A stretch of DNA of 7,648 bases from Nostocoides sp039812405 (GTDB taxonomy: Bacteria > Actinomycetota > Actinomycetes > Actinomycetales > Dermatophilaceae). Positions 1 to 6,151 of this stretch are shown here, piece by piece. Within the stretch, counting starts at the first letter, position 1; every line of letters starts with the position of its first letter. The DNA is taken from positions 1 through 7,648 of the forward strand of contig JBDIAL010000187.1 in the NCBI GenBank assembly GCA_039812405.1, in the 5' to 3' direction. The notes beneath the pieces were generated by a model, which worked only from the letters and a program-made list of their open reading frames with translations, was not told where the DNA came from and did not search any database. The translations under genes were made by a program, and so were the position numbers.

Positions 1-71
1 CGATGGTCGTCCTCTTCCTCATCGGCCAGCGTCAGTTCCTCCGGGGCCTCACCGAGGGCATGGGCAAGTGA
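1..71 (+). CDS. Carbohydrate ABC transporter permease, C-terminal fragment (5' end outside window)
   Basis: Only the last 22 codons are visible. The frame begins at base 3 and ends with TGA at 69-71. The residues run from a hydrophobic stretch (VVLFLIG) into QRQFLRGLTEGMGK. This matches the usual end of MalG-type inner-membrane sugar permeases, where the last transmembrane helix is followed by a short cytoplasmic tail of the type GQR-x-F-x-RGLTxGxxK. The second permease in this window ends in the same style (FQRRIVAGLTSGAVKG), so the two are paralogues. The gene is presumably the last of another sugar-transport operon lying upstream. Its final 15 codons, stop included, lie in a 52-bp sequence repeated exactly at 7572-7623. 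Family assignment from so short a tail is good but not certain, and substrate cannot be inferred. Confidence 0.8.
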   Translation, partial: MVVLFLIGQRQFLRGLTEGMGK

Positions 72-76
72 GGCGC
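25..76 (+). repeat. 52-bp perfect direct repeat, left copy (possible attachment site)
   Basis: Bases 25-76 are identical, base for base, to 7572-7623. Identity stops at base 24 on the left (g versus a) and base 77 on the right (c versus t). The repeat covers the end of the upstream permease frame, the TGA stop and five bases beyond it. It contains a small dyad (cctc-acc-gagg, 47-57). The extension past the stop codon argues for recent copying of DNA rather than protein-level conservation. Confidence 0.95.
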
Positions 77-104
77 CAGGTGTGACCTCCTTGTCGCGCG
101 ACGA

Positions 105-118
105 GAAGGCATGCCTTC
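105..118. repeat. 14-bp perfect palindrome
   Basis: GAAGGCATGCCTTC reads identically on both strands. It lies in the 70-bp gap between the upstream permease stop and the repressor stop, 28 bp inside the left direct repeat. It could be a protein-binding dyad or part of the convergent termination region. No function can be assigned. Confidence 0.6.
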
Positions 119-124
119 ACGAAT

Positions 125-159
125 CCCGTTGACCGGTCCTCTCAGGGCCGGTCAACGGG
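125..159. terminator. Strong hairpin between convergent genes, probable bidirectional terminator
   Basis: CCCGTTGACCGG (125-136) pairs perfectly with CCGGTCAACGGG (148-159), a 12-bp stem. The stem can extend inward by c138-g146, c139-g145 and one wobble pair, leaving a loop of about five bases. The loop contains the TGA stop codon of the minus-strand repressor gene (142-144). No strong T-run follows on either strand, as is common for high-GC actinobacterial terminators. Lying between convergent genes, it probably ends transcription from both sides. Confidence 0.7.
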
Positions 160-1179
160 TCTTGCACCGCCTCCGACACCCGCGACGGATCTCCGCTCCA
201 CGAGTCGATGCTCGAAGATCATCTGCCCTGTCGGCGTACTGCCACAAACAAGGTCGATGGCAGTACGCGCGGCGGTCCGAGCCTGTCGGGCGACCTGCTG
301 ATCGATGGTGGTAAGGCCGAACAGCTCCGCCAGCGGGTTCCCGTCGAAGCCCGCGAGTGACACATCGTCCGGAACCCGTATGCCGCGTCGCATCAGCTCG
401 CTGAGCGCGCCGAGCGCCATCTCGTCGGAGTACGCGACGATGGCGGTAGGCGGCTCCGCGAGATCAAGCAGACGACCAGCGGCCTCTCGGCCACCCGCAG
501 CGCCGTAGGGAACCCTGACGATGTACTCCTTCCTCGCCTTCAGCCCAGCGAGGTCGAGAGCGGCGAGATAGCCGCGGGTCCTCTCCACCGACGACCAATG
601 CTCCTCGTGCTCGTCCTCGACCGCGATCATCCCGATCCGCTCGTGACCGAAATCCGTGAAGTGGCCGACCAGCTGTCTCGCCGCGGCAACGTTGTCCATC
701 CCGACGAACGGATAGTCCAGGATCTTCTCCCCCGTGACAACGACGCCCACCTTCAGGTCTCCGAGCCGCTCCGACTCGGAGTCCTGAAGAGGAACGGCGA
801 TGAGCACGACCGCGTCGACCTTTCGACGGGCCGGAAGCTCTCTGAAGAAGCGGGTCCGCTGCTCCTCCCCATCGACCTGGTAGAGGAGGACGTCGATGCC
901 TTCCGACCGCAGTGCCTGCTCGATCGTCCCGAGCATCGTCGCGTAGAACCAGGACGTCACACGCTGGACGACGAGCCCCACCCGCCGGGTCGTTCCGCGG
1001 GCAAGGCCCGAGGCCAGGGGCGAGACGACATATGCGAGACGCTCGGCCTCGCGCAGCACGAGTTCCCGTGTCGCGTCGGCGACGCCGGGAGCGTTGCTGA
1101 AGACGCGTGACACGGTGGACGTCGAGACGCCGGCAGCCCGCGCCACGTCCGCCATCGTCGCCTCGGGTGAGCTGCCCAC
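142..1179 (-). CDS. LacI-family transcriptional repressor of the adjacent alpha-glucoside operon
   Basis: The 345-residue product has the usual LacI/GalR length and layout. An N-terminal helix-turn-helix spans about residues 8-27 (TMADVARAAGVSTSTVSRVF). The hinge helix is near 53-62 (SPLASGLARG), where Leu59 is at the position that intercalates into the operator centre in LacI and PurR. A periplasmic-binding-protein-like effector domain fills the rest, with typical segments VGMDNVAAA, FGHERIGMI, YSDEMALGAL and VPDDVSLAGFDG. The chosen start is GTG at 1179, because family members keep a residue such as Thr just before the first helix. ATG at 1155 is also possible and has GAGG five bases upstream. 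An in-frame TAG at 1188-1190 excludes a longer form. The gene diverges from the glucosidase operon, and two LacI-type operators lie between them. It is therefore the likely local repressor, released by a sugar derived from the imported alpha-glucoside, and may regulate itself. Confidence 0.95.
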   Translation of the reverse strand: MGSSPEATMADVARAAGVSTSTVSRVFSNAPGVADATRELVLREAERLAYVVSPLASGLARGTTRRVGLVVQRVTSWFYATMLGTIEQALRSEGIDVLLYQVDGEEQRTRFFRELPARRKVDAVVLIAVPLQDSESERLGDLKVGVVVTGEKILDYPFVGMDNVAAARQLVGHFTDFGHERIGMIAVEDEHEEHWSSVERTRGYLAALDLAGLKARKEYIVRVPYGAAGGREAAGRLLDLAEPPTAIVAYSDEMALGALSELMRRGIRVPDDVSLAGFDGNPLAELFGLTTIDQQVARQARTAARTAIDLVCGSTPTGQMIFEHRLVERRSVAGVGGGARPVDRP

Positions 1180-1204
1180 CGCGTCACTCTATGTGGTTGG
1201 GGTA

Positions 1205-1235
1205 TTGACGCCGCGGGTACCGAGGGCAGTAGCAT
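1205..1235 (+). promoter_or_regulatory. Probable operon promoter (-35 TTGACG, -10 TAGCAT)
   Basis: TTGACG at 1205-1210 matches the sigma-70-type -35 box at five of six positions. TAGCAT at 1230-1235 fits the TANNNT form of -10 boxes in high-GC bacteria. The 19-bp spacing is longer than ideal. The predicted transcription start, near 1241-1243, falls inside the first operator and the -10 box abuts it. A bound repressor would therefore block initiation. The geometry supports the call, but the sequence match is moderate. Confidence 0.5.
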
Positions 1236-1270
1236 CATTGCAAGCGCTTGCTGCAAGCGCTTGCAATGAT
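1234..1270. promoter_or_regulatory. Double LacI-type operator forming one 37-nt perfect palindrome
   Basis: Two copies of the palindrome GCAAGCGCTTGC lie at 1240-1251 and 1253-1264, with centres 13 bp apart. Each matches the well-known LacI/GalR operator pattern TGCAAGCGCTTGCA with a central CG, the step into which the hinge leucine inserts. The symmetry extends outward: bases 1234-1251 are the exact reverse complement of 1253-1270 around the single central t1252. The site lies between the repressor and glucosidase genes and overlaps the predicted promoter, so it is most likely the target of the neighbouring repressor. As RNA it could also fold into an 18-bp hairpin. Confidence 0.88.
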
Positions 1271-1343
1271 CGCTCGGGAGATATCGGGGGACCTCGTGGT
1301 GTTGGACGCCATCGGTCTGAGAAGCCGCGGTAGGGAAACGGCC

Positions 1344-1348
1344 GGGAG
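1344..1348 (+). promoter_or_regulatory. Ribosome binding site deciding the TTG start of the glucosidase
   Basis: GGGAG lies seven bases before TTG at 1356. The alternative in-frame starts GTG 1296 and GTG 1299 are preceded only by a G-run (1286-1290). The codons between 1299 and 1355 include AGA twice, AGG, GAA and GGT, which are uncommon in the rest of the gene. That suggests this stretch is leader rather than coding sequence. Confidence 0.5.
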
Positions 1349-1355
1349 AGCCGGC

Positions 1356-2975
1356 TTGGCCTGGTGGCGCACGGCCGCCGTCTATCAGTGCTACATCCGA
1401 TCCTTCGCCGACGGGAACGGTGACGGGGTCGGCGACATCGCGGGTCTCCGGAGCCGACTGTCCTACCTCGCCTCCCTCGGGATCGACGCCGTGTGGATCA
1501 ACCCGTGGTACCCGTCGCCGCAGCATGACGTGGGCTACGACGTCATCGAGTACCGAGCCATCGAGCCGGCCTACGGAGATCTGTCCGAGGCGGATGCCGT
1601 CATCGCGGAGGCCCACAGCCTCGGACTGAAGGTGATTCTCGACATCGTGCCCAATCACAGCTCCTCGCAGGCCCCCTGGTTCCAGGCCGCCCTGGCCGGA
1701 GACGAGGCCGCACGCGCGCGCTACATCTTCCGGCCGGGTCGCGGGTCGTCCGGGGAGCTGCCACCGAACGACTGGGCGAGCGAGTTCGGGGGTCCGGCCT
1801 GGGCTCGCACCATCGACGAACTCGGCAGACCCGGAGAGTGGTACCTCCATCTGTTCGGCGCGCAGCAACCCGACTTCAACTGGGACAGCCCCGACGTGCG
1901 TCGGTACTTCGAGGATGTCCTCCGGTTCTGGTTCGACCGCGGCGTCGACGGGTTTCGGATCGACGTGGCGTACGGCTTGGTGAAGGCCTCCGGCCTACCC
2001 GATGCCGGCGAGCGCGGCTACATCCAGTACAACGAGGAGCATCCCGCCTGGGACCAGGACGGGGTCCACGAGATCTACCGGAGCTGGCGGGCGATCTGCG
2101 ACGAATACGAGGATAGGGTCTTCGTCGCCGAACTGTGGGTGCGCAACAACGAGCGTCTCGCCGCCTACCTCCGTGCCGACGAGCTCCACACGGCCTTCCA
2201 GTTCGACTTCCTCCGCACGCCGTTCCGAGCGGACCTCATGCGGGAGGTCATCGACAACGCACGCCTCCGTGCGAGTGAGGTCGGGGCCCCTCCGACGTGG
2301 GTGCTGTCGAATCATGACGTGGTTCGCCACGTCACCCGGTATGCCAGGTCTCAGCCGGACCATCTCGTCGAGTCCTTCTGGGACAAGAGCCGCTGGGAGG
2401 ACGAGCAAGCGGATCTCGGGCGTGGTGTTCGCCGTGCCCGGGCTGCCCTCCTGCTGATGCTCGCCCTTCCAGGGATCGTCTACCTGTACCAGGGCGAGGA
2501 GCTCGGCCTGCCGGAGTTCGAGGACATCCCGCAGGAGCACCGCGTGGACCCACGCATCACCCAGTCCGAGGGAGCCGACGTCGGGCGTGACGGCTGCCGG
2601 ATTCCGCTGCCGTGGTCCGGGACGGCACCGCCCTACGGCTTCACTGAGACGGACACTGCGACGTGGCTGCCCCAGCCCGTCGACTGGTCCGCCCTCACCG
2701 TCGAGGCACAGGACGGTGATCCCTCGTCGACTCTCGAGCTCTACCGCCACGCGCTGCGCCTGCGGCGGGAGCAGTTCGCCGACGCACCGGATCTGGAATG
2801 GATCGATGCGCCCGCAGGCATCCTCGCCTTCCGACGGGGGTCCCTGGAGTGCTGGATCAACACCACGTCGGACCCGGTCGCCATGCCGCCGGGTTCGGTC
2901 CTGCTGCGTTCGGGCGGCGAGCCCGTCGACGGCCCAGTCGCCGCCGACGAGGCCGTGTGGTTGACCACCTCGTAA
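1356..2975 (+). CDS. GH13-family alpha-glucosidase, cytoplasmic
   Basis: This enzyme hydrolyses terminal alpha-glucosidic bonds of short oligosaccharides, releasing glucose. From TTG at 1356 the product has 539 residues and begins MAWWRTAAVYQCYIRSF, a typical N-terminus for the family. The GH13 conserved regions appear in order: DIVPNH (Asp96, His101), QPDFNW (about 171-176), GFRIDVAYG with the nucleophile Asp203, VAELWV with the acid/base Glu259, and SNHDV with the transition-state stabiliser Asp321. The segments YQGEELGLPE and GRDGCRIPLPW are characteristic of alpha-glucosidases rather than alpha-amylases. A short beta-rich C-terminal domain follows. No signal peptide is seen, so the enzyme acts on imported sugar. 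Val after the nucleophile is the residue linked to alpha-1,6 acceptance in the oligo-1,6-glucosidase/maltase comparison, but substrate cannot be settled. Starts at GTG 1296 or 1299 would add 20 or 19 residues. It is the first gene of the operon, behind the double operator. Confidence 0.95.
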   Translation: MAWWRTAAVYQCYIRSFADGNGDGVGDIAGLRSRLSYLASLGIDAVWINPWYPSPQHDVGYDVIEYRAIEPAYGDLSEADAVIAEAHSLGLKVILDIVPNHSSSQAPWFQAALAGDEAARARYIFRPGRGSSGELPPNDWASEFGGPAWARTIDELGRPGEWYLHLFGAQQPDFNWDSPDVRRYFEDVLRFWFDRGVDGFRIDVAYGLVKASGLPDAGERGYIQYNEEHPAWDQDGVHEIYRSWRAICDEYEDRVFVAELWVRNNERLAAYLRADELHTAFQFDFLRTPFRADLMREVIDNARLRASEVGAPPTWVLSNHDVVRHVTRYARSQPDHLVESFWDKSRWEDEQADLGRGVRRARAALLLMLALPGIVYLYQGEELGLPEFEDIPQEHRVDPRITQSEGADVGRDGCRIPLPWSGTAPPYGFTETDTATWLPQPVDWSALTVEAQDGDPSSTLELYRHALRLRREQFADAPDLEWIDAPAGILAFRRGSLECWINTTSDPVAMPPGSVLLRSGGEPVDGPVAADEAVWLTTS

Positions 2976-3020
2976 GCGCACTCCCGCAGACGTCATCCGA
3001 GTTCACCTGAGAGGGAGCCC

Positions 3021-4346
3021 ATGCAGCAGCATCCACGACGACCATCACGCCGGGCTCGTGCCGTCGTCACGCTCACCGTCGCCCTGACCACCTTCACCGG
3101 GCTGGCTGCGTGCGGCAGCTCCGACTCCGGAGGCGGGACGACGCCGACCCTCACGTGGTACATCTCCCCCGATGTCGGCAACGCCGACCCCAGCCCGGCC
3201 AAGGGCGGGCAGGCATACCTCGGGAAGTACTGCAGCGACGCCTCGGGCGGCAAGTACCGGATCTCGGTCGAGCTGCTTCCCACGAGCGCGAGCCAACAGC
3301 GACAGCAGCTGTTGCGGCGCCTGGCGGCCGGAGACACCTCGATGGACATCATGAGTATCGACCCACCGTTCGTTCCGGAGTACGCCCAGGCGGGCTACCT
3401 CGCTCCCATACCACAGCAGTACGTCAAGGACTTCACCGAGGACCGTGTCACGTCCTCCGTGACTGCGTCCACCTGGAAGGGCCATCTCGTCGTCGCCCCG
3501 TTCCACGCCAACACTGAGCTGCTCTGGTACCGAAAGTCCGCAGCGCAGAAGGCCGGGCTCGACATGTCCAAGCCGGTCACCTGGGACCAGCTGATCCAGG
3601 CTGCGCGGTCGAGCGGGACGAGCCTCGGGGTGCAGTCCGCGTTGTACGAGGGCTACGCCGTGTGGATCAACGCCTTGATCGCTGGAGCGGGTGGCCAGAT
3701 CGTCACCAACCCCGGCGCGTCCGGACCGGACATCCGGTTCGGCCTGGACAGTCCGGCGGGCAGGCAGGCAGCCCGAATCATCAGCACTATCGCGAACGAC
3801 GGAGTCGGTGGCCCTGCGATGAGCAGCAGCAACGAGACCACATCCCTCGCGCTCTTCCAGAACAAGCAGGCGAACTTCCTGGTCAACTGGCCATACTCGT
3901 ACGCAGCCCTCACCGGCGACAAGTCCGACATCGCCGCGACGGAGTATCCACGGACCGTCGCGGACAAGGCCGCGGCACCGCCCTATGGCGGACTCGCGCT
4001 GGGAGTCGGCGCGAAGAGCAAGCACCGTGATCTGGCCTTCCAGGCCATCTCGTGCATCACGAGCGAGCGGAACCAAGCCGTCTTCATGGCCAAGTCCGGA
4101 AACCCGGCCACCCGTCGGGCCGCCTACTCCGACCCCGCCGTGCTCGCGGCATTCCCCCATGGCATCGCCAAGGCGATCCTGACCTCATTGGACAAGGCAG
4201 TGCCGCGCCCCCTGTCGCAGTACTACGGCGACATCTCGACGGGCCTTCAGCAGAAGTTCAGTCCACCGAGTGCCGTGACCGAGCAGACGCCTGCCGACGC
4301 GCAGCGATTCTTGGAGAAGGTCCTCAGAGGGCAGGCACTGCTATGA
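3021..4346 (+). CDS. Sugar ABC transporter substrate-binding lipoprotein
   Basis: This extracytoplasmic receptor captures the sugar and delivers it to the permeases. The 441-residue product starts at ATG 3021, five bases after GAGGG (3011-3015). A basic N-terminus (RRPSRRARA) leads into a hydrophobic segment and the lipobox LAAC. Cys31 is the predicted lipidated residue, followed by a Ser/Gly linker. The mature part fits the family 1 extracellular solute-binding proteins. The segment QQRQQLLRRLAAGDTSMDIMSIDPP is split as QQRQQLLRRLAAG and DTSMDIMSIDPP, and PRPLSQYYGD follows near the C-terminus. Together these resemble the actinobacterial LpqY/ThuE/AglE-like proteins that bind trehalose, maltose or other alpha-glucosides. 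Cys71 and Cys345 are the only other cysteines and could form a disulphide. The gene follows the glucosidase by 45 bp and overlaps the next gene by four bases. The arginine pair is not a clear Tat motif. Confidence 0.95.
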   Translation: MQQHPRRPSRRARAVVTLTVALTTFTGLAACGSSDSGGGTTPTLTWYISPDVGNADPSPAKGGQAYLGKYCSDASGGKYRISVELLPTSASQQRQQLLRRLAAGDTSMDIMSIDPPFVPEYAQAGYLAPIPQQYVKDFTEDRVTSSVTASTWKGHLVVAPFHANTELLWYRKSAAQKAGLDMSKPVTWDQLIQAARSSGTSLGVQSALYEGYAVWINALIAGAGGQIVTNPGASGPDIRFGLDSPAGRQAARIISTIANDGVGGPAMSSSNETTSLALFQNKQANFLVNWPYSYAALTGDKSDIAATEYPRTVADKAAAPPYGGLALGVGAKSKHRDLAFQAISCITSERNQAVFMAKSGNPATRRAAYSDPAVLAAFPHGIAKAILTSLDKAVPRPLSQYYGDISTGLQQKFSPPSAVTEQTPADAQRFLEKVLRGQALL

Positions 4347-5263
4347 CCGCGAGCACACACATCGCAAAGATCACCGACCGGGCAAGGGGTGAGCGCCGGC
4401 TGGGCTGGCGCCTGGCCGGGCCGGCATTCGTCATCATGCTGCTCGTCACGCTGTACCCGATCGTCTACGCGGTCTATCTATCGCTGTTCAACTATCGGCT
4501 GACCGCTCCGGACGAGCGACGCTTCGTATTCCTCCAGAACTACGTCACGGCGCTCACCGACTCGCTGTTCTGGCAGACCTTCACCACGACGTTCGTCATC
4601 GTCATCGTGACCCTCGCCATCGAGCTCGTCCTCGGCATGGCCGTCGCCATGGTCATGAACAAGATCATCATCCCGCGTCGCACCCTGCGCACCGTCGTGC
4701 TGATCCCGTACTCCATCATCACGGTGGTCTCCGCGTTTTCCTGGCTCTATGCCGCCTCCGTCAACACGGGATTCGTGAACCACTGGCTGCATGCGCTCAC
4801 GTTCGGCGGCTTCCCCCTGGAGTACGACTGGTTTGGCGGCAGGTGGAGCTCCCTGGCGATCATCTGCCTGTCCGAGATCTGGAAGACGACGCCGTTCATG
4901 TCGCTCCTACTCCTGGCCGGCCTGGCCCAGGTCGACAGCTCCATGGAGGAGGCCGCCAAGGTCGACGGGGCCACCTGGTGGCAACGGTTCTACAAGGTGA
5001 TCCTGCCCAACATGAAGGCCGCACTGATGGTCGCGGTGCTCTTCCGAGCGCTCGACGCGGTCCGCATCTACGACAATCCCCAAGTCATGACCGTAGGGGC
5101 CAACAAGACGATGACCCTGTCGATGCTCGTGGCGAACGAGACGATCAACCGCGTGGAGATCGGGATGGGGTCGGCCCTCGCGGTCATCCTGTTCGTCATC
5201 GTCCTCATCATCGCCGCCCTCTTCGTACGGGGCTTCAAGGTCGACCTGACGGGAGGCAAGTGA
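4343..5263 (+). CDS. Sugar ABC transporter permease (MalF/UgpA-like, first permease)
   Basis: The 306-residue inner-membrane protein starts at ATG 4343, whose ATGA overlaps the stop of the binding-protein gene. This suggests translational coupling. About six hydrophobic segments are visible, starting with GPAFVIMLLVTLYPIVYAVYLSLF. The cytoplasmic EAA loop reads EEAAKVDGATWWQRFYKVILP (residues 202-222). Its Glu202, Asp208 and Gly209 form the usual contact surface for the ATPase. The N-terminal YPIVYAVYLSLFNY pattern is typical of the MalF partner in binding-protein-dependent sugar importers. It lacks the large periplasmic P2 loop of enterobacterial MalF, as do most Gram-positive homologues. 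It should pair with the next gene product to form the channel for the alpha-glucoside. The paired gene order leaves little doubt about function. Confidence 0.96.
   Translation: MTASTHIAKITDRARGERRLGWRLAGPAFVIMLLVTLYPIVYAVYLSLFNYRLTAPDERRFVFLQNYVTALTDSLFWQTFTTTFVIVIVTLAIELVLGMAVAMVMNKIIIPRRTLRTVVLIPYSIITVVSAFSWLYAASVNTGFVNHWLHALTFGGFPLEYDWFGGRWSSLAIICLSEIWKTTPFMSLLLLAGLAQVDSSMEEAAKVDGATWWQRFYKVILPNMKAALMVAVLFRALDAVRIYDNPQVMTVGANKTMTLSMLVANETINRVEIGMGSALAVILFVIVLIIAALFVRGFKVDLTGGK
5251..5256 (+). promoter_or_regulatory. Ribosome binding site for the second permease, inside the preceding gene
   Basis: GGGAGG lies within the last codons of the first permease gene. It is nine bases from ATG 5266 but only three from the alternative GTG 5260, which favours the ATG. 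Confidence 0.6.
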
Positions 5264-5265
5264 TC

Positions 5266-6117
5266 ATGGACGCCAATCGCAACAGGTGGCTGACGGTCTG
5301 GTCGATCCCGATCATGGTCTGGACCCTCGTCCCCCTCGTCTGGATCCTCGCGACATCGCTCAAGGGGGCTGACGCACTGGCCGACCCGACCAAGAACGCG
5401 TTCGGCAACTTCTGGCCGAAGGAGCCGACCCTCGACAACTACCGGCTGATCTTCACCGGCGGGGCATCCGATCTGTTCAATCCGGCACTGCGCAACTCGA
5501 TCGTCGTCTGCCTCACCTCGACGGTGATCAGCGTGATCCTCGCGGTGTTCTGCGCCTACGCCATCTCCCGGCTGACGTTCCCGGGCAAGCGGATGATCCT
5601 CACGACCGCGCTCGCGGTGTCGTTCTTCCCCGTCATCGCCATGGTCACACCATTGTTCAACCTGTGGCGTCAGATCGGCCTGTTCAACACCCTTCCCGGG
5701 CTCATCATCCCCTACCTGGCGCTGACGCTTCCGTTGTCGATCTGGACGCTGTCCGCCTTCTTCCAGCAGATTCCATGGGAGATGGAGCAGGCGGCCCAGG
5801 TGGACGGGGCGACAAGCTGGCAGGCGTTCCGGAAGGTCATCGCTCCACTGGCGGCGCCCGGGGTGTTCACGACCGCGATCATCGCCTTCTTCACCGCGTG
5901 GAACGACTTCGTGTTCTCCTCCAACCTGACGTCCTCGAACGCCTCTCGAACGGTCCCGGCCGCGCTGGCCTTCTTCACCGGCGCCAGTCAGTTCATTCAG
6001 CCGACCGGTGCGATCTGCGCCGCAGCCGTCGTCGTGACCATTCCCGTCGTGATCCTGGTGCTGGTGTTCCAACGCCGCATCGTTGCCGGCCTCACCTCGG
6101 GTGCCGTCAAGGGCTGA
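5266..6117 (+). CDS. Sugar ABC transporter permease (MalG/UgpE-like, second permease)
   Basis: The 283-residue inner-membrane protein starts at ATG 5266, two bases after the stop of the first permease gene. About six membrane segments are visible. The EAA loop is EMEQAAQVDGATSWQAFRKV (from residue 172, with Asp180 and Gly181 conserved). The opening SLKGADALADPTKNAFGNFWPKEPTLDNY is, in pieces, the usual MalG pattern of TSLK followed by a short extracytoplasmic stretch ending in TLDNY. The C-terminus FQRRIVAGLTSGAVKG is the standard MalG ending and is paralogous to the permease tail at the start of this window, though clearly different at DNA level. It forms the heterodimeric channel with the preceding permease and is moved by the ATPase encoded next. 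Nothing in the sequence suggests damage. Confidence 0.96.
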   Translation: MDANRNRWLTVWSIPIMVWTLVPLVWILATSLKGADALADPTKNAFGNFWPKEPTLDNYRLIFTGGASDLFNPALRNSIVVCLTSTVISVILAVFCAYAISRLTFPGKRMILTTALAVSFFPVIAMVTPLFNLWRQIGLFNTLPGLIIPYLALTLPLSIWTLSAFFQQIPWEMEQAAQVDGATSWQAFRKVIAPLAAPGVFTTAIIAFFTAWNDFVFSSNLTSSNASRTVPAALAFFTGASQFIQPTGAICAAAVVVTIPVVILVLVFQRRIVAGLTSGAVKG

Positions 6118-6151
6118 GCCCGTCCGCCCCCCTTCTGAAGGAGCACACCCC

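Noticed and set aside
25..76. Conserved permease C-terminus alone as the cause of the repeat
   Set aside because: Protein conservation would allow synonymous differences and would end at the stop codon. All third positions match and identity runs five bases beyond the stop.
598..1110. Plus-strand open frame opposite the repressor gene
   Set aside because: It is antisense to a clear LacI-family gene, has no recognisable domain and lacks a convincing ribosome site.
1266..1268. ATG inside the operator as the glucosidase start
   Set aside because: It lies in the end of the palindrome with no ribosome binding site upstream, and the following codons are atypical. The family's conserved N-terminus begins near 1356.
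3021..3113. Twin-arginine signal on the binding protein
   Set aside because: The N-terminus has arginine pairs, but the residues after SRR do not follow the Tat consensus well. A standard lipoprotein signal with the lipobox LAAC is the simpler reading.
3045..4160. Long open frames on the minus strand opposite the binding protein, and likewise at 1995-2996, 5068-6183 and 6107-7264
   Set aside because: They lie antisense to genes with complete family motifs. Their compositions are rich in Arg, Gly, Asp and Val, as expected from reading high-GC genes backwards, and they show no recognisable domains.
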